Program-made: the position numbers and the translations under genes
Notes under the pieces: model-generated
Seen by the model: the letters and a program-made list of their open reading frames with translations, nothing else
What the model was told of the DNA's origin: nothing
Databases searched by the model: none
Shown: piece after piece, positions 14,708 to 18,784 of the stretch
Position numbering within the stretch: position 1 is the stretch's first letter
Layout of the letters: the number at the start of each line of letters is the position of its first letter
Assembly: GCA_030037185.1 (NCBI GenBank)
Contig: JASHRR010001083.1
Location: 1-18,784 of the forward strand
Reading direction: 5' to 3'
From: Xanthobacteraceae bacterium
GTDB lineage: Bacteria; Pseudomonadota; Alphaproteobacteria; Rhizobiales; Xanthobacteraceae
DNA: 18,784 nt

Positions 14708-15587
14708 GTGCTGCTTCGCCGATTGCCAGCCGCAGATTGCCATCGTGGCGGTTGAGGAGCTTCACGGCGCGTTCCGGCGTCACCCCGAGGCCGAGGAGGA
14801 CAGCGATCTTTACGTCGCCGTCGGCCCGTTCGACGAAGCGCGCCGCATCGGCGGCCGAGCAACCGACAATCTCGCCGACGAACGTCGCGGCGCGCCGCTT
14901 GAGCTTTGCATTGCGGGCCCGCATGTGCACCATGAGCCCACGATAGACGCGGTTGAGCTTCACCATCACGGTGGTCGAGAACAGGTTCAGCACGATCTTG
15001 TGGGCGGTGCCGGCTTTCATGCGTGTGGAGCCGGCGATCACTTCTGCGCCGGTTTCAACCAGAATTCTGTGGCGGGCCACCTCGAGCAGCGGCGCGCCGG
15101 GATTGCTGGCGAGCGCGATCGTGACGGCTCCGGCGACACTCGCCGCACGCAAGGCGCCGACCGTGTAGGGCGTGGTGCCGCTCGCCGCGATGCCGATCAC
15201 GACGTCGTCGGGGCCGATCTTTGCCTCCGTCATCGCGCGCGCCCCCGTGGCCTCATCGTCCTCGGCGTCCTCCGCGCTCCGCACCAACGCTCCGAGGCCG
15301 CCGGCCATCGCGAAGACCAAGCGGTCGGGCGGCCAATTGTAGGTCGGTGGCAGCTCGCTTCCGTCCAGTACGCCGATGCGGCCGGAGGTTCCGGCTCCGA
15401 CGTAAACGATCCGCCCGCCGCGCCGCAGCGCCGGCACCGCTTCATCCACCGCCGCGGCGATATCAGGTAGCGCCCCGCGCACTGCGGCCGCCGCGGCAAG
15501 CTGGCTCTCGTACATGGCGGCGAGCATCTCCGCCGACGGCCAGCAATCGAGTTCGACGTAGCGCGGGCTGATCTTCTCCGTCAGCAT
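14682..15587 (-). CDS. murQ: N-acetylmuramic acid 6-phosphate etherase
   Basis: The 301-residue product matches MurQ throughout: GAGTSGRIGVLDGSELPPTY (64-83) with the first catalytic glutamate at 78, and a second glutamate at 109, keeping the 31-residue spacing of Glu83/Glu114 in E. coli MurQ. Later markers are ASGTTPYTVGAL, STRMKAGTA and the LNRVY segment. MurQ cleaves the lactyl ether of MurNAc-6P to give GlcNAc-6P and D-lactate in the cytoplasm. The ATG at 15587 was chosen because CAGGAGG ends 6 bases before it; the upstream ATG at 15593 directly abuts the same site. It follows the kinase gene by 18 bases and overlaps the deaminase gene. A GC-rich palindrome lies just upstream. Confidence 0.97.
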   Translation of the reverse strand: MLTEKISPRYVELDCWPSAEMLAAMYESQLAAAAAVRGALPDIAAAVDEAVPALRRGGRIVYVGAGTSGRIGVLDGSELPPTYNWPPDRLVFAMAGGLGALVRSAEDAEDDEATGARAMTEAKIGPDDVVIGIAASGTTPYTVGALRAASVAGAVTIALASNPGAPLLEVARHRILVETGAEVIAGSTRMKAGTAHKIVLNLFSTTVMVKLNRVYRGLMVHMRARNAKLKRRAATFVGEIVGCSAADAARFVERADGDVKIAVLLGLGVTPERAVKLLNRHDGNLRLAIGEAAHERKHDAG

Positions 15588-15605
15588 TGGCATCCTCCTG
15601 CCTGC

Positions 15606-16535
15606 CTACCCTCCCCCCAAAGCGGGGGAGGGCAGGGAGGCGGACGTAATGGCGGCGCGGCGGGCGAGATGCAGTGCACCGGCAACCGCGTCACCTTCGA
15701 CCGGCGACAGGCGGCGCTGGACGTCAGGGGCAAGCCATGGCTCGATGGGTGAAGCGAGGCCGCCCACCAGGGCAATCCGTGGAGCGCCGCATTCGATGAG
15801 GCGGCGCACCAGTTCGTCGATCTGCTCGGCGGCATCGCGCACGATCCGCCGGCCGACCGGGTCGCCGGCATCGGCATGCCGCATCACCAGCGGCGCCAGC
15901 GTGGCATAGTCCGTTGCGGTTGCGCGGTCCATCCAGGCCACCACCTCGAACGGATCGCCGCCGAAGCGCCCCATCACGTCACGGGTCAGGCTCGTTGCAA
16001 GCGCGCGACCATCGTTCGCGCGCAGCGCCAGCCGGATTGCAGACAGACCGAGGTCAGCGCCGCTTCCTTCGTCCGAGATCGGAAATCCGTAGCCACCGAC
16101 CTTGACCTCCCGCCCCTGCACGATGGCGAAGCCGGCGCTGCCGGTGCCGAGGATGACGATCCCGCCGTCGCGGCCGCCATGCGCGCCGATGCATGCGATA
16201 TTGGCGTCGTTGACATAGACGACGGACCGAAAGGGATGCGGCCGCGCCATGATCTCCCCGATTACGCCCTTGCGCCCGATGCCGGCCAGCCCGACGCCGG
16301 CATCCATTTCGGCCAACGCCGCTGGGTGCAGGCCTGCTTCGGCCGCCGCCGCCCGGCAGGCGCTCTCCACGGCCGCCAATGACCGGTCGATGCCGAGCCG
16401 CACCGCGGCGGGACCGGCGATACCGGTGCCCAGCACGCCGCCTTCCGCATCCTCGATGCGGGCGCGGCATCCGCTGCCGCCTCCATCGACGCCAACCAGC
16501 AATCGTGCGTTCCGGCGGGGCGCGGGCGCGTTCAT
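15606..16535 (-). CDS. BadF/BadG-family amino-sugar kinase (GlcNAc kinase, possibly GlcNAc/MurNAc kinase)
   Basis: The 309-residue product is an ASKHA-fold kinase of the BadF/BadG/BcrA/BcrD group. Visible motifs are the first phosphate loop GVDGGGSG (15-22), YVNDANIA (107-114, catalytic Asp110), the second loop ILGTGSAG (128-135) and SDEGSG (154-159). In this operon it should phosphorylate GlcNAc at O6 and perhaps MurNAc, as the BadF-family kinase MurK does next to MurQ in Clostridium. That would supply the substrate of MurQ. The ATG at 16535 overlaps the murA stop as ATGA, giving translational coupling. The last ten residues (LPSPALGGG and the stop) are encoded by the C-rich palindrome at 15609-15632, so the C-terminus looks like a captured repeat. 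Confidence 0.9.
   Translation of the reverse strand: MNAPAPRRNARLLVGVDGGGSGCRARIEDAEGGVLGTGIAGPAAVRLGIDRSLAAVESACRAAAAEAGLHPAALAEMDAGVGLAGIGRKGVIGEIMARPHPFRSVVYVNDANIACIGAHGGRDGGIVILGTGSAGFAIVQGREVKVGGYGFPISDEGSGADLGLSAIRLALRANDGRALATSLTRDVMGRFGGDPFEVVAWMDRATATDYATLAPLVMRHADAGDPVGRRIVRDAAEQIDELVRRLIECGAPRIALVGGLASPIEPWLAPDVQRRLSPVEGDAVAGALHLARRAAITSASLPSPALGGG
15609..15632. repeat. CCCTCCCCC palindromic element, copy 2, inside the kinase 3' end
   Basis: CCCTCCCCC (15609-15617) pairs with GGGGGAGGG (15624-15632) around a 6-base loop; CCTG (15601-15604) and CAGG (15633-15636) extend the stem after a bulge. On the minus strand it supplies the last codons and borders the stop of the kinase gene, and its flank carries the murQ ribosome-binding site. 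It resembles the element at 12760-12776. The hairpin could also tune translation or mRNA processing between kinase and murQ. Confidence 0.55.
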
Positions 16536-17794
16536 TGGCCGACCCGCCTGATATCGGCGCCGCACTGCACGAGCTTGCGATCGAGGGCCTCATAGCCGCG
16601 GTCGAGGTGGTAGATGCGGTGAACGACCGTCTCGCCTTCGGCGACCAGCCCGGCCAGGACGAGCCCGACCGAAGCGCGCAGGTCGGTGGCCATCACCTCG
16701 GCGCCGTGCAGCTTTGCTCCGCCGCGCACAAGCGCCGTCGTGCCTTGCAGCACGATGTTGGCGCCGAGGCGTCCGAGTTCCGGCACGTGCATGAAGCGGC
16801 TCTCGAAAATCGTCTCGCGGATGACCGAGGCGCCCGGCGCCACCGCCATCAGCGCCATGAACTGAGCCTGCAGGTCGGTCGGAAATCCCGGATAAGGTTC
16901 CGTCACCACGTCAGCCGCGTGCAGCGGCCCTGTCCGCGAGATCATCAGTCCGCGGTCGGTCGGCCAGATTTGCGCGCCCGCATGCTCAAGGGCCGCGCCA
17001 ACAGCTGCCAGGTGCTCGAGATGGGCGCCAATGAGTTCGAGATGGCCGCCCGTAATGGCGGCGGCGATCGCATAGGTGCCGGCCTCGATGCGGTCCGCGA
17101 TCAGATCGTGCCGGGCGCGATGCAGGCTTTCGACGCCAGCAACCTGGATGCGGTGCGTGCCGGCACCCTCGATGGAGGCTCCCATTGCGATGAGGCAGAG
17201 CGCCAGATCGCAAACCTCCGGATCGCGCGCTGCATTCACGATTTCCGTTTCGCCGCGCGCGAGGGTGGCCGCCATCAGGGCGGTCTCGGTCGCGCCGACA
17301 GACGGCGAGGAGAGGATGATGCGGCCGCCCCGCAACCGACCGCCATTCGCCTCGGCGGTGATATATCCCGCATCTACGGCGACCGTCGCCCCGAGAGCGG
17401 CGAGCGCCTTGAGGTGCAGATCGACCGGCCGCGCACCAATGGCGCAGCCGCCCGGCAGCGAGACCCGCGCGTTGCCGAACCGCGCAACCAGCGGCCCAAG
17501 CACAAGAATACTGGCGCGCATGCGGCGGACGATGTCGTAGGGGGCGTGCGCATTGCGGGCCGCACGCGGATCCAACAACAGGTTGCCGGCGGGGTGGCGC
17601 TCGGCCGTTACCCCGAGTTCCTGCATGAGCCCCAACATGGTGGCGATGTCGAGGAGATCCGGAACGTTGCCGAGCTCGAGGGGCTCTGCGCACAGTAGCG
17701 CGGCCGCAATCTGCGGCAGTGCGGCATTCTTCGCACCGTGAATTTGCACAGATCCGTTGAGCTTGTTGCCGCCGCGGATTACAAGCCGGTCCAT
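16532..17794 (-). CDS. murA: UDP-N-acetylglucosamine 1-carboxyvinyltransferase
   Basis: The 420-residue product is full-length MurA. It transfers enolpyruvate from PEP to UDP-GlcNAc, the first committed step of peptidoglycan synthesis, in the cytoplasm. Visible residues include KNAAL with Lys22/Asn23, the RRMRAS segment (90-95), and the catalytic loop LPGGCAIGARPVDLH with Cys117. The Cys form is normally fosfomycin-sensitive, unlike the Asp form of mycobacteria and chlamydiae. The ATG at 17794 begins MDRLVIRGGNKL as usual for the family, with AAAGG 7 bases upstream; the frame is open to 17851 without family resemblance. It is the first gene of an operon with the kinase, murQ and the double-SIS deaminase, and divergent from nagA. 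It may be the only murA or a second, specialised copy. Confidence 0.96.
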   Translation of the reverse strand: MDRLVIRGGNKLNGSVQIHGAKNAALPQIAAALLCAEPLELGNVPDLLDIATMLGLMQELGVTAERHPAGNLLLDPRAARNAHAPYDIVRRMRASILVLGPLVARFGNARVSLPGGCAIGARPVDLHLKALAALGATVAVDAGYITAEANGGRLRGGRIILSSPSVGATETALMAATLARGETEIVNAARDPEVCDLALCLIAMGASIEGAGTHRIQVAGVESLHRARHDLIADRIEAGTYAIAAAITGGHLELIGAHLEHLAAVGAALEHAGAQIWPTDRGLMISRTGPLHAADVVTEPYPGFPTDLQAQFMALMAVAPGASVIRETIFESRFMHVPELGRLGANIVLQGTTALVRGGAKLHGAEVMATDLRASVGLVLAGLVAEGETVVHRIYHLDRGYEALDRKLVQCGADIRRVGQ

Positions 17795-18013
17795 TCCAAA
17801 CCTTTCATGGGGCTTGCACATAAATTGGCGTTTGGGGAGCTGACAATCCACCCGGCCAACGTGACGCAGGAGAGCTGCTGGGGCGCGCGATTAGGTTGAT
17901 CGTGAACGGAGGTCGCAGCGCGTGACGCCCTCCGGTGCCTTCGCGGGTAGGCCGGGACAAGCATCGCTGGTGACGCGACGCGATCGAAATCCGCGCCAAG
18001 TGAGGCCAATCGG
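17795..18013. promoter_or_regulatory. Divergent promoter region between murA and nagA
   Basis: These 219 bases separate the divergent murA operon and nagA and must hold both promoters. No operator of the NagR/NagC or GntR type is obvious. The only dyad I see is CGGAGG (17907-17912) with CCTCCG (17929-17934), a 16-base spacer. Shared control of the whole amino-sugar unit from here is likely but is inference. Confidence 0.4.
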
Positions 18014-18784
18014 GTGCCGCTCCAGATGCAGCAAGGTCAAGAGATCGTCGCCTGCCACGCTCGCCATGCGGTCCTCGGGCGCCGCGTTTTCGACGGCCGC
18101 CGCTGGCACAACGATGCCGCGGTGCTGATCGAGGATGGCCGCATCCGCGGGCTGGCGGCATGGGGGGAGGTTCCGAACGGATGGCCGCCACGCCGTTTGC
18201 CGGACGGCGCCTTATTGGCTCCCGGTTTCATCGACCTCCAGGTCAATGGCGGGGCTGGGATTCTGCTTAACGACGAGCCGACGGCGGAGGGGATGCGGGC
18301 CATCGCCCGCGCGCATCGGCGTTACGGGACGACCGCATGCCTGCCGACGCTGATCACTGATTCGCGCCCGCAGACACAAGCCGCCATCGCGGCGGCACGC
18401 ATGGCGGCCGGCAGCGGCGGCGTGCTCGGCGTGCACCTGGAGGGTCCTTTCATCAGCCCCGCGCGGCCCGGCATCCACCGGGCGGAGCATATCGCCGTTC
18501 CTCGCCTGTGCGACCTCGACTGGTTGGCCGATCTCGCCGGCGCCGGCCGCTCGCTCGTCACACTCGCACCCGAGCGGGTGCCGGACGGGTTTCTCAACAA
18601 GCTCGCGGCCGCCGGCATCCGCGTGTCGGCCGGCCACAGCGAAGCAACCGCAGAGGCCGTGATGCGAGCCGTGGAGGAAGGGCTCACCGGCGTAACCCAT
18701 CTGTTCAACGCCATGCCGCCATTTGCCGGGCGTGAGCCCGGCATCGTCGGAGCCGCCCTCGCCGAGCGAGGTCTCACGGCAGGC
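18014..18784 (+). CDS. nagA: N-acetylglucosamine-6-phosphate deacetylase (3' end cut by window edge)
   Basis: The frame is open to the end of the window and gives 257 residues of NagA, about two thirds of the usual 380. It belongs to the amidohydrolase superfamily: PGFIDLQVNGGAG near residues 70-82, the metal ligand glutamate in HLEGPF (142), then histidines in SAGHS (208) and THLFNAM (229), counted from the GTG start. NagA removes the acetyl group of GlcNAc-6P, giving GlcN-6P and acetate. The GTG at 18014 has GAGG 8 bases upstream; an in-frame ATG at 18026 lacks a ribosome-binding site but cannot be excluded. It links the MurQ and kinase products to the double-SIS deaminase encoded on the other side of the divergent promoter. 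Confidence 0.95.
   Translation, partial: MPLQMQQGQEIVACHARHAVLGRRVFDGRRWHNDAAVLIEDGRIRGLAAWGEVPNGWPPRRLPDGALLAPGFIDLQVNGGAGILLNDEPTAEGMRAIARAHRRYGTTACLPTLITDSRPQTQAAIAAARMAAGSGGVLGVHLEGPFISPARPGIHRAEHIAVPRLCDLDWLADLAGAGRSLVTLAPERVPDGFLNKLAAAGIRVSAGHSEATAEAVMRAVEEGLTGVTHLFNAMPPFAGREPGIVGAALAERGLTAG

Noticed and set aside
16379..17698. 439-codon plus-strand open frame opposite murA
   Set aside because: murA on the minus strand is unmistakable over its full length. The opposite frame is highly charged and histidine/arginine-rich, typical of a shadow.
18212..18700. Minus-strand open frames opposite nagA
   Set aside because: The plus-strand frame carries HLEGPF, SAGHS and THLFNAM metal-site motifs of NagA, so the minus-strand frames are shadows.

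Overview
The window is a high-GC chromosomal segment with compact, alternating gene clusters. It most likely comes from an alphaproteobacterium of the Hyphomicrobiales (Rhizobiales). The main taxonomic clue is the block at the left end: a PIG3-type quinone oxidoreductase, a DUF1192 protein, the CtrA-degradation adaptor RcdA and a cysteine-free 77-residue ribosomal protein L31. RcdA is an alphaproteobacterial cell-cycle protein, so this placement is fairly secure. The genus cannot be read from the sequence alone.

Layout, left to right. Positions 1-2407 hold the QOR/DUF1192/rcdA/rpmE block. Positions 2596-4413 encode an MsbA-like half-size ABC exporter. Positions 4445-6495 (minus strand) encode a two-gene MotA/TolQ-like channel and an OmpA/MotB-like coiled-coil partner, with no flagellar or Tol genes nearby. 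A 176-base gap with two strong inverted repeats follows, then an inositol monophosphatase-family gene (6672-7460). Positions 7461-8052 contain no gene I can name. Positions 8053-13506 form an accessory-looking, all-minus stretch: an MFS transporter with an odd C-terminal tail, a 485-base gene-free gap, an ArsR regulator overlapping a tandem SRPBCC (AHSA1-like) protein, a second MFS transporter (probable drug or metabolite efflux) and a PadR regulator.

The right end (13664-18784) is the most coherent functional unit. It is a minus-strand operon murA, BadF-type amino-sugar kinase, murQ and a double-SIS deaminase/isomerase, divergent from nagA. Together these genes can convert GlcNAc and MurNAc from peptidoglycan turnover to fructose-6-phosphate. 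The kinase would make the 6-phosphates, MurQ would remove the lactyl ether, NagA the acetyl group and the SIS protein the amine. MurA, the first committed enzyme of peptidoglycan synthesis, leads the same operon, so an anabolic and a catabolic step share one transcript. A C-rich palindromic element sits inside the kinase 3' end and places the ribosome-binding site of murQ. A relative of it lies at 12760-12776.

I saw no tRNA, rRNA, CRISPR array, intact insertion sequence or phage gene. Nothing here is clearly an unknown defence or mobile system. The best candidates for new biology are the murA-led recycling operon, the orphan stator-like pair, the double hairpin at 6530-6646 and the unexplained gene-free stretches at 7461-8052 and 9343-9827.
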